A stretch of 64,000 nucleotides of DNA. Source: Fulvivirga imtechensis AK7 (GTDB lineage: Bacteria > Bacteroidota > Bacteroidia > Cytophagales > Cyclobacteriaceae). Shown in pieces: positions 56,057 to 64,000 of the stretch. The position numbers were made by a program, and so were the translations under genes. Each line of letters opens with the position of its first letter. Positions within the stretch are counted from its first letter, which is position 1. The notes under the pieces are model-generated. The model was given only the letters and a program-made list of their open reading frames with translations. It had not been told where the DNA came from and did no database searches. The stretch covers positions 62,001-126,000 of the forward strand of contig NZ_AMZN01000015.1 of assembly GCF_000331535.1 (NCBI RefSeq), given 5' to 3'.

Positions 56057-56064
56057 TATCTTTG
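56057..56064 (+). promoter_or_regulatory. -7 promoter element for lysS
   Basis: TATCTTTG matches TAnnTTTG 37 bases before ATG 56102; it excludes the upstream in-frame start at 55982. Confidence 0.6.
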
Positions 56065-56101
56065 CAGCTTCAAAAAAAAATGTAGTAATCATAACAACAC
56101 T

Positions 56102-57838
56102 ATGCATTTAAGCGAACAGGAAATCGTTAGGCGTGATGCCAGGCAGAAATTAGAGGAGTTGGGCGTGAACCCTTACCCCTCAGAGCTATTTGAGGTCAAT
56201 GTCTCGGCTAAGGAGATACATGAGAACTATGAAAAGCAGAAGATTGACTATAAAAGCATTTCTATTGCGGGTCGCCTGATGAGCAGGAGGATTATGGGCT
56301 CTGCGTCATTCGCTGAAATACAGGATGCTACAGGAAGGATACAGATCTACATCAGAAGAGATGATATTTGTCCCGAAGAGGATAAAACACTTTACAACAC
56401 AGTTTTTAAAAAATTATTGGATATAGGGGATATCATTGGGATAAAGGGGTATGTTTTTACCACGCAGACCGGGGAGATCTCCATTCATGTGACGGAATTC
56501 AGGGTGTTGACCAAGTCATTAAGACCACTACCTATTGTAAAGGAAACGGAGGATGAGCAGGGTAATATTATCAGGCACGATGCCTTCTCTGACCCTGAAC
56601 TACGATACAGGCAACGTTATGTTGATCTTGTTGTTAACCCGCAGGTAAAGGATACTTTTATTAAGAGAACTAAGCTGGTGAATTCAATGAGGGAATACCT
56701 GAATGACAGAGGTTACCTGGAGGTAGAAACCCCTATCCTTCAGCCTTTGTACGGAGGTGCAGCCGCCAGACCTTTCAAAACCCATCATAATACGCTGGAT
56801 ATGACATTATATTTGCGTATTGCAAATGAGCTTTACCTGAAAAGATTAATAGTAGGAGGCTTTGATGGTGTTTACGAATTCTCGAAGGACTTCCGAAATG
56901 AGGGTATGTCGCGGTTCCACAACCCGGAATTTACGCAGGTGGAATTGTATGTAGCATACAAAGACTACAATTGGATGATGGACCTGGTGGAAGAGATGAT
57001 AGAAAAGGTGGCCATCGATCTGCATGGTACTACAAAAGTACAGGTAGGTGACAATATATTGGATTTTAAACGCCCCTGGAAGCGATATACCATGTTTGAA
57101 GCTATTGAGCATTTCACCGGTATTGATATCTCCGAGATGAATGAAAATCAACTCAGAGAAACGGCCAAAAGGCTGAACGTACCTATTGATGAAACTATGG
57201 GTAAGGGTAAGCTGATTGATGAGATATTCGGTGAAAAATGTGAGGGGCAACTGATCCAGCCTACTTTTATTACAGACTATCCGGTGGAGATGTCGCCTTT
57301 GGCCAAAAAGCACAGAGCCAAAGAGGGGCTGGTGGAAAGGTTTGAAGCTATAGCTAACGGAAAAGAGATCTGTAATGCATTTTCTGAACTCAACGATCCG
57401 ATCGACCAACGTCAAAGGTTTGAAGAACAACTGGAGCTTGGCAAACGGGGTGATGAGGAAGCCATGACGCTGGATGAGGATTTTCTTCGTGCTCTTGAAT
57501 ATGGTATGCCACCTACAGCAGGCCTTGGAGTAGGAATAGACCGTCTGTCTATGATCATGACCAATTCTAATTCCATTCAGGATGTCCTGTTCTTCCCTCA
57601 GTTGCGGCCTGAGAAGAAAACCAAAGTAGCCACAGTAGACGATTACAAGAAGGTTGGAGTTCGGGAAGAGCTTGTCCCCATATTGCAAAAGTTAGGTCTT
57701 TCAAGTATAAAACAACTGAAAGAGGCAAACCCCAACAAACTGTTCAACGATGTATGCGGTATGCGCAAGAAAATGAAACTCGATGTGCAAAATCCGGATA
57801 TCGAAGAAGTAAAAGGCTGGTTGGAGCATGGGGCGTAG
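56102..57838 (+). CDS. lysS: Lysyl-tRNA synthetase (class II)
   Basis: A 578-residue class IIb synthetase charging tRNA-Lys. The N-terminal anticodon-binding OB domain covers about 55-150. Class II motifs: motif 1 around [20 protein letters not shown], motif 2 [20 protein letters not shown], and motif 3 [22 protein letters not shown]-terminal extension of about 70 residues ([20 protein letters not shown]) beyond the E. coli length is present, as in other Bacteroidota. The start is ATG 56102 because a -7 motif at 56057 sits between it and the earlier in-frame start. Confidence 0.97.
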   Translation: MHLSEQEIVRRDARQKLEELGVNPYPSELFEVNVSAKEIHENYEKQKIDYKSISIAGRLMSRRIMGSASFAEIQDATGRIQIYIRRDDICPEEDKTLYNTVFKKLLDIGDIIGIKGYVFTTQTGEISIHVTEFRVLTKSLRPLPIVKETEDEQGNIIRHDAFSDPELRYRQRYVDLVVNPQVKDTFIKRTKLVNSMREYLNDRGYLEVETPILQPLYGGAAARPFKTHHNTLDMTLYLRIANELYLKRLIVGGFDGVYEFSKDFRNEGMSRFHNPEFTQVELYVAYKDYNWMMDLVEEMIEKVAIDLHGTTKVQVGDNILDFKRPWKRYTMFEAIEHFTGIDISEMNENQLRETAKRLNVPIDETMGKGKLIDEIFGEKCEGQLIQPTFITDYPVEMSPLAKKHRAKEGLVERFEAIANGKEICNAFSELNDPIDQRQRFEEQLELGKRGDEEAMTLDEDFLRALEYGMPPTAGLGVGIDRLSMIMTNSNSIQDVLFFPQLRPEKKTKVATVDDYKKVGVREELVPILQKLGLSSIKQLKEANPNKLFNDVCGMRKKMKLDVQNPDIEEVKGWLEHGA

Positions 57839-57863
57839 CGCATAGCGCTGAGTGCCAGGCACA

Positions 57864-57968
57864 CTCAGAACTCAGAACTGAAAACTGAGAACTCAGAACT
57901 GAAAACTGAGAACTCAGAACTGAGAACTGAGAACTCAGAACTGAAAACTGAGAACTCAGAACTCAGAA
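57864..57968. repeat. Tandem heptamer array (15 units)
   Basis: Fifteen consecutive 7-base units, each CTCAGAA, CTGAGAA or CTGAAAA, fill 57864-57968 exactly. CTCAGAA/CTGAGAA are nearly complementary (CTGAG/CTCAG), so the strand can form many small hairpins. It lies between the 3' ends of lysS and the convergent LptD-like gene. Slippage-prone, no spacers, hence not CRISPR. Confidence 0.9.
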
Positions 57969-57974
57969 CTGTAA

Positions 57975-60725
57975 TTATCTGTCAAAGAAGCTTCGGGTTC
58001 TGTTGAGTTTCAGGTCCTGAAGCAGGGCGGATTTAACCCGGATGGTGAAGTTATAGTTGGTATAGGCTCCGAATGGCGTCCAGCTCAGGTTCATTTCCCA
58101 GCAGTGCAGGTCTCTTGAAATACCCAACGTAGTGACTGTCACATCCTTTTTCTCAAAGTCATAACCACTGTTGAAAGTTACCTTCCATTTCTCGGTTAGT
58201 GAGAAGTCTCCCGAAAAGCGTAGTGTTTGAGTAATTTTGGATTCTTCAAAGCCTCGTTTTGTATAGCTGAGGTTATAATTAATTCTGAGACTCCACGGGA
58301 TATTAAAATCCACATAGGAGTCAGGATTCCCTAGTAAGAAGTCTTTATCGGTGTCATTGAGATTTGAATTCAGAATGCCGTCCCTGGTTTTCTCGTCTTT
58401 TTCCCTGGCTTTCGGACTTAGGTTGGTGCTTAGCGCCACGTTGGCGCTGGTCAACTGCCCTATACCACCCCCGTTATTCCAGGCGTATTGATCTATCCTT
58501 CGCTGGTAATAAACAGTTTCATCCCTGCGGTTAACGGCAGTGCTGTCAAGCACATATACGTATGGGTCTATATTTCCGGTGAAGTTGATATTAAGCTTTT
58601 TATTAAACACTGAAGTGTTAGCGCGAATGCCTATGTTAGACAACTTAAACGAATCGGCCACCACGTTGTATGAGGTATTGAAGCCGAAATTATTCAAAAT
58701 GGGCACTTTGGTGGTTTGAGATGCAGTATCAGTTTTAGCCTTGATCTTCATCTCAAGGGTGTTATTGACAGATAGTCCTATTGAACCACTTTCTCCTGTA
58801 GAAGGGCCGCCGTAGGCAAACCCCTGGTATTTTGATCTGATGATTTCCTCTCCGGCCCTTTCCCCTTCCTCGATCACCAGCCGGTCGAAATAGCCAAAGT
58901 GTTTTGCGCCAAAATCAGGCCGGTACGAAAACGAGATACTGGGGTTCATTACATGTCGAATGGCTTTAATATTACCCTTTTTAAAGAAGTAGGTACCATA
59001 AAGCCTCGTATTCAGCCCTGTACTGAATGAATAAGTGTAAATCCTGTTAAAGCTCTTGGTTGTGTCTCCTATAATGGCATTATTGGGATTATTAGGGTCA
59101 ATTATCCAGTTTAGTTTTTCAAAGTACCAGATCTCATCGTAGCTGATGGATGGAGCTGCAGTAAAGTATTTGAAAATCTTGAATGATGTGCTTAATGGGA
59201 TATTATGTTTGATCCCCTTTCTTGAATTTTCCAGGAATGTGCTGAAAGTATCAAAGTTAAAAGGAGCGATACTATCTCTGGCAGGGTCAGAGCCGATCCG
59301 GCCAAGGTTATTTGTCAATTCATTTGTAGCAGCCATGGTGTACCTCAGTGTTATTTTATCCACCCAGGTATTGGATGTGCTGCTCTTACCTCGAAATGGA
59401 TATATATTATTCATGTTAAAAGACAGTGAAGGCAACAGTAGGTCTACCTGTCCGCCACCGAGCTCTCTTGGGGCTACGTCCTGATTATGCCTCATACTTA
59501 TACCTAATGAAAAAGGAGTGCCGGTAAATGTTTTTGAATACGAGATGTTTGAACTGAGTTTACGAGTGAGGTTATTAATTCTCTGGTTAGCAGGCTCCAG
59601 TTCAAAACCCAGGTAGTTATTCTGGTTATAGGTAGAGGTAGCGGCATTTACCGAAGCGGAAAACCGGCTGCTTCCTTTCGACTGAGGAGCGTGGCTCCAT
59701 GTTAAACGGTAGTCATTAGTAGAGCTCTCATCCTCAATATTCTCAGAGGCTTTTGTTTTTGTATAGGTAAAGTTAAAGTTACCATTATAGGCATACCTTT
59801 TTCGGTAGACGGTACTGAGGTCAACGCCATGGCCCCCTTTGGAATAAAGGTCGCCTCGTAAAGTAGCTTTTACATAGTCATTAATATCAAAGAAGTATCC
59901 TCCTCCCCGTAGAAAGAAGCCTCTGCGTCTTTCCTCACCATAAGAAGGCACTATTATACCCGATGCTGCTTTATTTTTAGCGGGGAACATACCAAAGAAA
60001 AATCCTAATGGAGTAGGCACATCGTTTATTTCCAGGTTAAACGGGCCTGAAACAATTTTATTCTCAGGGATGGCTTTGGTTCGCCTGGCTCTTATTCGAT
60101 AGTGGGGGTGAGCGAGGTCGCAGGTGGTATAGGAATTGTCGATGCTGAATAATTCATTTTGAGCATTTTTAAAAACTGTTTGCCCATGAAGGTAGCCTTC
60201 ACCCTGCTTGGTTACCACTTCAGTTATACGTGCCCGCCCTGTTTTAAAGTTATAGGTGATGTTCTTGGTTTCATAGACCTCTGCACCATTTTTGAATATA
60301 GGGTATCCTACCCTTCTCCCCACAGAGTCTTCCCTGCCAACAGCAGAAAGGGTATTTTTATTGTAGTCAATTACAATATGATCAGCACGAAGCTCAATGG
60401 TGCCATACACTATCTTGGCATCACCATATAATTTCACGATCTTGGTGTCAACTGAGAAATTTATGGAATCTCTGGCAGAGTAATTGATAGTAGTCTGGAT
60501 ATCACTTTTGGGTGTCTCGGTACTTTTTAGTGAATCAGTAGCAAGAGAGTCTGTAACTATTGCGGTGGAATCGCTGTTAATGGTGGTGTCGGCAGCTATA
60601 GGCTTCTGTCCCAATAATTCCTTGTTGACATTTAAATTTTTTTCAGGAGTTTGAGCGTAACCTATAGAGATGAAAAATAAAAAAAGTAAAAGAAAAACAC
60701 ACTTCAGAGGCGCACGGGATTCCAA
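57975..60725 (-). CDS. LptD-like outer-membrane LPS assembly protein
   Basis: A 916-residue exported protein. After a signal peptide (about 1-25, FISIGYAQ) and a low-complexity Thr/Ser/Asp linker comes an OstA-type beta-jellyroll (about 85-230: VKLYGDAKIVYGTIELRADH), then a very long C-terminal beta-barrel region (TNDYRLTWSHAPQSKGSSRF and similar strands). In Gram-negatives LptD inserts LPS into the outer leaflet with LptE; the Bacteroidota form is this jellyroll plus large barrel, and is only distantly related. The start is uncertain: a TTG at 60725 gives a canonical signal peptide, while the longest frame (ATG 60827) adds 34 residues and would overlap the amidase start. Confidence 0.82.
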   Translation of the reverse strand: MESRAPLKCVFLLLFLFFISIGYAQTPEKNLNVNKELLGQKPIAADTTINSDSTAIVTDSLATDSLKSTETPKSDIQTTINYSARDSINFSVDTKIVKLYGDAKIVYGTIELRADHIVIDYNKNTLSAVGREDSVGRRVGYPIFKNGAEVYETKNITYNFKTGRARITEVVTKQGEGYLHGQTVFKNAQNELFSIDNSYTTCDLAHPHYRIRARRTKAIPENKIVSGPFNLEINDVPTPLGFFFGMFPAKNKAASGIIVPSYGEERRRGFFLRGGGYFFDINDYVKATLRGDLYSKGGHGVDLSTVYRKRYAYNGNFNFTYTKTKASENIEDESSTNDYRLTWSHAPQSKGSSRFSASVNAATSTYNQNNYLGFELEPANQRINNLTRKLSSNISYSKTFTGTPFSLGISMRHNQDVAPRELGGGQVDLLLPSLSFNMNNIYPFRGKSSTSNTWVDKITLRYTMAATNELTNNLGRIGSDPARDSIAPFNFDTFSTFLENSRKGIKHNIPLSTSFKIFKYFTAAPSISYDEIWYFEKLNWIIDPNNPNNAIIGDTTKSFNRIYTYSFSTGLNTRLYGTYFFKKGNIKAIRHVMNPSISFSYRPDFGAKHFGYFDRLVIEEGERAGEEIIRSKYQGFAYGGPSTGESGSIGLSVNNTLEMKIKAKTDTASQTTKVPILNNFGFNTSYNVVADSFKLSNIGIRANTSVFNKKLNINFTGNIDPYVYVLDSTAVNRRDETVYYQRRIDQYAWNNGGGIGQLTSANVALSTNLSPKAREKDEKTRDGILNSNLNDTDKDFLLGNPDSYVDFNIPWSLRINYNLSYTKRGFEESKITQTLRFSGDFSLTEKWKVTFNSGYDFEKKDVTVTTLGISRDLHCWEMNLSWTPFGAYTNYNFTIRVKSALLQDLKLNRTRSFFDR

Positions 60726-60766
60726 TTTATATACGGTATTTTTCGGTTTTAGGGAAAAATTTACAA

Positions 60767-60795
60767 TTTTGTGTAAAGTTATTGTAATAACTTTT
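60767..60795 (+). promoter_or_regulatory. Weak promoter for the amidase gene
   Basis: TTTTG at 60767-60771 and TAACTTTT at 60788-60795 with 16-base spacing; the final G of the -7 is missing. It supports a start at GTG 60811. Confidence 0.35.
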
Positions 60796-60810
60796 AAGAA
60801 GCGAAAGATT

Positions 60811-61593
60811 GTGAAGAATATTGCCATTGTTTTCCTTCTCTTAGCAATAACCTTGCTAACTTCTTCGAGTGCGGAGAGAAGGTCCGATTTTAAAGTAAAA
60901 ACCGTTGTAATAGATGCCGGACATGGCGGTCATGACCCCGGTACGCACGGTCAGTTTAGCAAAGAAAAGGATGTGGCGCTTGAGGTTTCCCTCCTTCTCG
61001 GAAAGTATATTAAAGAATACTTACCTGATGTAAAAGTTATCTACACCAGGAATGATGACAAATTTGTGGAACTGGAGGAGAGAGCACAGATAGCCAACAG
61101 GAATAAAGCTGATGTCTTTATTTCGATACATGCGAATGCAGTCAGCAGGAGCACTATTTACGGCACCGAAACATATGTAATGGGGCCTCACAAAAATGAA
61201 GATAATCTGGGTGTGGCCAAACGGGAGAATTCAGTTATTTTACAGGAGGAGGGGTATGAGGAGCGTTATCAGGGCTTTGATCCGAATTCTCCGGAATCAC
61301 ACATCTTATTTTCCATAACACAAAGTGCATATATAGAGAATAGCTTATATTTAGCCAGCAAAATTGAAGACCAGTTTGGTAACAGGGCAGGGCGCAAAAG
61401 CAGGGGAGTGAAGCAAGCGGGGTTTTGGGTGTTATGGAGAACGGCTATGCCCAGCGTGTTGGTGGAAATTGGCTATTTAACAAATCCTAAAGAAGAAAAA
61501 GAGCTTAATAACAACTCAGTTCAGGGAAATATAGCATCAGGAATTTTTAGAGCCTTCAGGGATTATAAAAACGATATAGAATCATTAAACTAA
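60811..61593 (+). CDS. N-acetylmuramoyl-L-alanine amidase (AmiC-type, Amidase_3)
   Basis: A 260-residue zinc amidase that cleaves the bond between MurNAc and the stem peptide during cell separation. Signal peptide about 1-21 (TLLTSSSA). Amidase_3 motifs: VVIDAGHGGHDPGTHG (zinc His), KDVALEVSLLLG (Glu ligand region), ADVFISIHANA (zinc His) and VLVEIGYLTNPKEEKEL (catalytic Glu). The start is GTG 60811, which gives the signal peptide directly; the longer frame from 60670 would run into the divergent LptD-like gene. The mlaD-like gene follows after ten bases. Confidence 0.93.
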   Translation: MKNIAIVFLLLAITLLTSSSAERRSDFKVKTVVIDAGHGGHDPGTHGQFSKEKDVALEVSLLLGKYIKEYLPDVKVIYTRNDDKFVELEERAQIANRNKADVFISIHANAVSRSTIYGTETYVMGPHKNEDNLGVAKRENSVILQEEGYEERYQGFDPNSPESHILFSITQSAYIENSLYLASKIEDQFGNRAGRKSRGVKQAGFWVLWRTAMPSVLVEIGYLTNPKEEKELNNNSVQGNIASGIFRAFRDYKNDIESLN

Positions 61594-61603
61594 AAGCGAA
61601 TAG

Positions 61604-62557
61604 GTGAAGGTATCAAAAGAACTCAAGGTTGGCCTGTTTATGGTGTTTTCCATAGCCATCCTGTATTTAGGTTTCAACTATTTAAAAGGAATAGATTTTT
61701 TTTCATCAAACGATAAATATTACGCTATCTACGAAAATGTAGATGGGCTTAATGTTTCCAACCCTGTTTATATCAATGGTTTTATTGTAGGCAGGGTGAG
61801 TGATATTACCCTGAGGCAGGATAAGGAAAATCAAATAGTAGTAGAGTTGGATATCAGCGGTAATATTGTGCTCGGTGATACTGCAACTGCTACCCTTACC
61901 GGGGATTTCCTCGGTAATAAATCCATTTTATTAAGCACTGGTGATATTTCTTCTCCTATCAAACCCGGTGATACACTGATAGCGGTCCTGGATAGGGGAA
62001 TAGCCGATATTTTAGCCCAAAGTGCCCAGCCCGTGGCCAATAGCCTTGAGGTTACCATCAAAAAGATCAATACCATTCTTGATAACCTTTCAGGAAATAG
62101 TGATAAGATAAACAGGATGATGGATCGATTTGAGAAAACGCCCGTACTGCTTAATACCACTATTGTAGAAACTAAAAACAACCTGGAAGAAATAACGGCC
62201 ACATTTAATAAAGTAGGAGAAGAATTGAATACTACGCTGAGGGCGGCCAGACCTGTTCTAAAGAATATGACTACTTTTTCGGATTCGCTAAAGGCTTTGG
62301 AGCTGAATAAAACCATACGCGAGACTAATGAAGCTATAGCTAAACTACAGAATGCTATTGACCACTTTACGCAAAGCGAGGGTACTTTAGGGCGATTGCT
62401 GAAAGACGATTCTCTTTATGTTAATATGAACAATGCTATTCTAAACCTTGACACCCTGTTAAATCATTTTGATCAGAATCCGAGGCATTTTTTCTCTCCG
62501 TTAGGTAAAAGCCCCAAGAAGATAAGCAAAGAGAGGCAGAAGGCCGAGGACTATTAG
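61604..62557 (+). CDS. MlaD-like MCE-domain protein
   Basis: A 317-residue periplasmic lipid-binding protein with an N-terminal membrane anchor (about residues 9-25) and an MCE domain (about 40-115: YYAIYENVDGLNVSNPVYIN, GRVSDITLR), followed by a long helical region. In proteobacteria MlaD forms a ring that moves phospholipids with MlaE/MlaF; neither partner is in the window. It starts at GTG 61604, ten bases after the amidase, so the two are probably cotranscribed. Confidence 0.9.
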   Translation: MKVSKELKVGLFMVFSIAILYLGFNYLKGIDFFSSNDKYYAIYENVDGLNVSNPVYINGFIVGRVSDITLRQDKENQIVVELDISGNIVLGDTATATLTGDFLGNKSILLSTGDISSPIKPGDTLIAVLDRGIADILAQSAQPVANSLEVTIKKINTILDNLSGNSDKINRMMDRFEKTPVLLNTTIVETKNNLEEITATFNKVGEELNTTLRAARPVLKNMTTFSDSLKALELNKTIRETNEAIAKLQNAIDHFTQSEGTLGRLLKDDSLYVNMNNAILNLDTLLNHFDQNPRHFFSPLGKSPKKISKERQKAEDY

Positions 62558-62760
62558 AAATCTGAAATCTGAAAGGAAATAGGAAAAGGGAGTGGCGGGA
62601 TTGTTGCGAATTGCCTGTTTGGAATAATCTTTCACTTTTTGTTCAATTCAAACGTTTGCGCGTGCGATGTTTAAGTCAAAAAATGAAGTTGATAAGCTCC
62701 GTTCAATTCTAATTTTCTGTTTACTTTAGAGGCTCTTAATCTTGAAGGCTTAATAATATA

Positions 62761-64000
62761 ATGGATATCGAATTCAATAAAAACGAAGATCATATCAAGC
62801 AGTTGCTTTACCAACTCAAAACAAAAATCCAGAAAATAAAAAAGGGTGGTGGCGATAAGAAGATAGAGGCTCACCATAAAAAAGGCAAGCTTACTGCCAG
62901 AGAGCGGATCGACTACCTTATAGACGAGGGAAGCGGGTTTCTTGAGGTAGGGGCACTGGCAGGTGAAGGAATGTACCATGATGTGGGCGGCTGTCCTTCC
63001 GGGGGAGTGGTAACAGGCATTGGATATGTACAGGGCCGCCAATGCATGATAGTGGCTAATGATGCCACAGTAAAAGCCGGAGCCTGGTTTCCGATCACTG
63101 CCAAAAAAAATCTTAGAGCGCAGGAAATAGCGATGGAAAACCGTTTGCCTATCATCTATCTTGTAGATAGCGCGGGAGTCTTTTTGCCTATGCAAAATGA
63201 AATATTCCCGGATAAAGATCACTTTGGCAGGCAGTTTAGAAATAATGCAAAAATGTCGGCCATGGGCATAGTCCAGATCGCGGCCATTATGGGAAGTTGT
63301 GTTGCCGGAGGGGCTTATCTGCCTATTATGTCTGACGAGGCTATGATCGTTGATAAAACGGGGTCTATATTTTTAGCAGGTTCTTATCTTGTGAAAGCAG
63401 CGATTGGTGAAGATATTGATAATGAGACGCTTGGAGGTGCAACAACGCATTGCGAAATTTCAGGTGTGACCGACAATAAGTTTGAAAGCGATGAGGCTTG
63501 CCTCGATTATATAAAATCTATTTTTAATAAGATAGGCCACGATGAAAAGGCTGGATTTGATCGCATAGCACCGGCAGAACCTAAGGAAAAGCCCGGAGAG
63601 ATATATGGTATTCTGCCGCATGACAGGGTGAAGCCTTATGACACTCTGGATATTATCAGACGGCTGGTGGATGGTTCTGAATTTGACGAATATAAACCTT
63701 TGTACGGCCAAACTATTGTTTGTGGCTATGGCCGGGTAGACGGATGGGCTGTTGGTATTGTTGCTAACCAGCGAAAAGTAGTGAAGTCGAAGAAAGGTGA
63801 GATGCAGATGGGAGGGGTGATCTATTCTGACTCAGCAGACAAGGCTGCACGTTTCATCATGAACTGTAACCAACGTAAAATACCCCTGGTATTCCTGCAG
63901 GATGTGAGCGGATTTATGGTGGGAAGTAAGGCGGAGCATGGAGGGATTATTAAGGACGGTGCTAAAATGGTGAATGCCATGGCGAATTCTACAGTGCCAA
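62761..64000 (+). CDS. Acyl-CoA carboxylase carboxyltransferase subunit (methylcrotonoyl-type), 3' end outside the window
   Basis: The first 413 codons are open without a stop up to the last base, so the gene runs off the window. N-terminal signature [20 protein letters not shown], followed by GALAGEGMYHDVGGCPSGGV, IYLVDSAGVFLPMQNEIFPD, AAIMGSCVAGGAYLPIMSDE and GGATTHCEISGVTD; then the C-terminal half with FLQDVSGFMVGSKAEHGGII. The FLPMQ and HFGRQFRNNA features are those of 3-methylcrotonoyl-CoA carboxylase beta, used in leucine breakdown, rather than of propionyl-CoA carboxylase. No biotin carboxylase is visible; it may follow downstream. A -7-like TACTTTAG is weak. Confidence 0.87.
   Translation, partial: MDIEFNKNEDHIKQLLYQLKTKIQKIKKGGGDKKIEAHHKKGKLTARERIDYLIDEGSGFLEVGALAGEGMYHDVGGCPSGGVVTGIGYVQGRQCMIVANDATVKAGAWFPITAKKNLRAQEIAMENRLPIIYLVDSAGVFLPMQNEIFPDKDHFGRQFRNNAKMSAMGIVQIAAIMGSCVAGGAYLPIMSDEAMIVDKTGSIFLAGSYLVKAAIGEDIDNETLGGATTHCEISGVTDNKFESDEACLDYIKSIFNKIGHDEKAGFDRIAPAEPKEKPGEIYGILPHDRVKPYDTLDIIRRLVDGSEFDEYKPLYGQTIVCGYGRVDGWAVGIVANQRKVVKSKKGEMQMGGVIYSDSADKAARFIMNCNQRKIPLVFLQDVSGFMVGSKAEHGGIIKDGAKMVNAMANSTVP

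Larger units (their letters stand above)
55796..56101. other. Gene-free 306-base divergent stretch before lysS
   Basis: It separates the divergent CHU_C and lysS genes and holds a promoter for each, with an AT-rich core (about 55870-55970). No small gene or structured RNA was recognised. Confidence 0.6.

Noticed and set aside
56846-57688. 280-codon antisense frame inside lysS
   Set aside because: Wholly within lysS, which has intact class II motifs; the antisense product is Phe/His/Ile-rich without recognisable features.
57864-57968. Possible CRISPR array
   Set aside because: The units are contiguous 7-base repeats with no unique spacers, and no cas gene is present; it is a simple tandem array.

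Overview
The window reads as chromosomal core genome of a Bacteroidota bacterium, most likely a marine-type member of Cytophagia/Cytophagales (inference). The grounds are: type IX secretion system (T9SS) genes (PorZ, PorP/SprF, a CHU_C/gliding-type C-terminal domain, a T9SS type A sorting tail); a SusC/Omr-style TonB receptor with an N-terminal carboxypeptidase-regulatory-like domain; zinc-free S14, S4 and L36; a bifunctional DAHP synthase/chorismate mutase; no adk between secY and map; scarcely any Shine-Dalgarno sequences; and repeated use of the Bacteroidota -7 promoter motif TAnnTTTG. I see no rRNA, tRNA, CRISPR array, transposase or prophage.

Layout. 1-3.2 kb: a biotin carboxyl carrier protein (minus strand) diverges from a TPP-riboswitch-controlled TonB receptor, predicted to import thiamin. 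3.3-6.4 kb: UbiA-type prenyltransferase, purN, purH. 6.5-12 kb: the rod-shape operon mreB-mreC-mreD-mrdA-rodA. 12-17.2 kb: an unrecognised acidic protein, a [2Fe-2S] ferredoxin, then tdk-porZ-recO. 17.5-32 kb: a long ribosomal/secretion/transcription cluster from rplC to rplQ that lacks rpsJ at its head. 32-35.7 kb: carA, eno, a DivIC/FtsB-like protein and a small outer-membrane protein. 35.7-41.3 kb: an LDH2-type dehydrogenase, a Ppx/GppA phosphatase, a carboxyltransferase, an SDR gene broken by a one-base frameshift, and an M42 aminopeptidase. 41.4-44.7 kb: three tandem YfiR/DUF4154 paralogues and a BtuF-like protein without a signal peptide. 44.7-48.3 kb: shikimate genes aroA, aroB and DAHP synthase/chorismate mutase. 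48.4-55.8 kb: proline dehydrogenase, then a minus-strand T9SS triad (1000-aa CHU_C protein, PorP/SprF protein, PD40-OmpA protein). 56-64 kb: lysS, LptD-like protein, N-acetylmuramoyl-L-alanine amidase, MlaD-like protein, and a second carboxyltransferase cut by the window end.

How they fit together: the rod complex, DivIC, amidase, LptD-like and MlaD-like proteins build the envelope; PorZ and the PorP/CHU_C/OmpA triad decorate the surface; the BCCP and two carboxyltransferases are pieces of biotin-dependent acyl-CoA carboxylases held at separate loci.

The most noteworthy non-coding content is a set of intergenic repeats: a dispersed structured element (two copies, about 12.05 and 42.72 kb), elements with ACGTGAGTT/AACTCACGT ends (about 17.25 and 34.64 kb, the latter enclosing a second inverted repeat), a 15-unit heptamer array at 57.9 kb, and leader hairpins before purH and rpoA. 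I did not find an obvious new multi-gene system. The closest candidates are the DUF4154 triplet and the CHU_C-PorP-OmpA triad. Several starts were moved from the longest possible ORF to an internal start because a promoter or signal peptide demands it; these are stated per gene.
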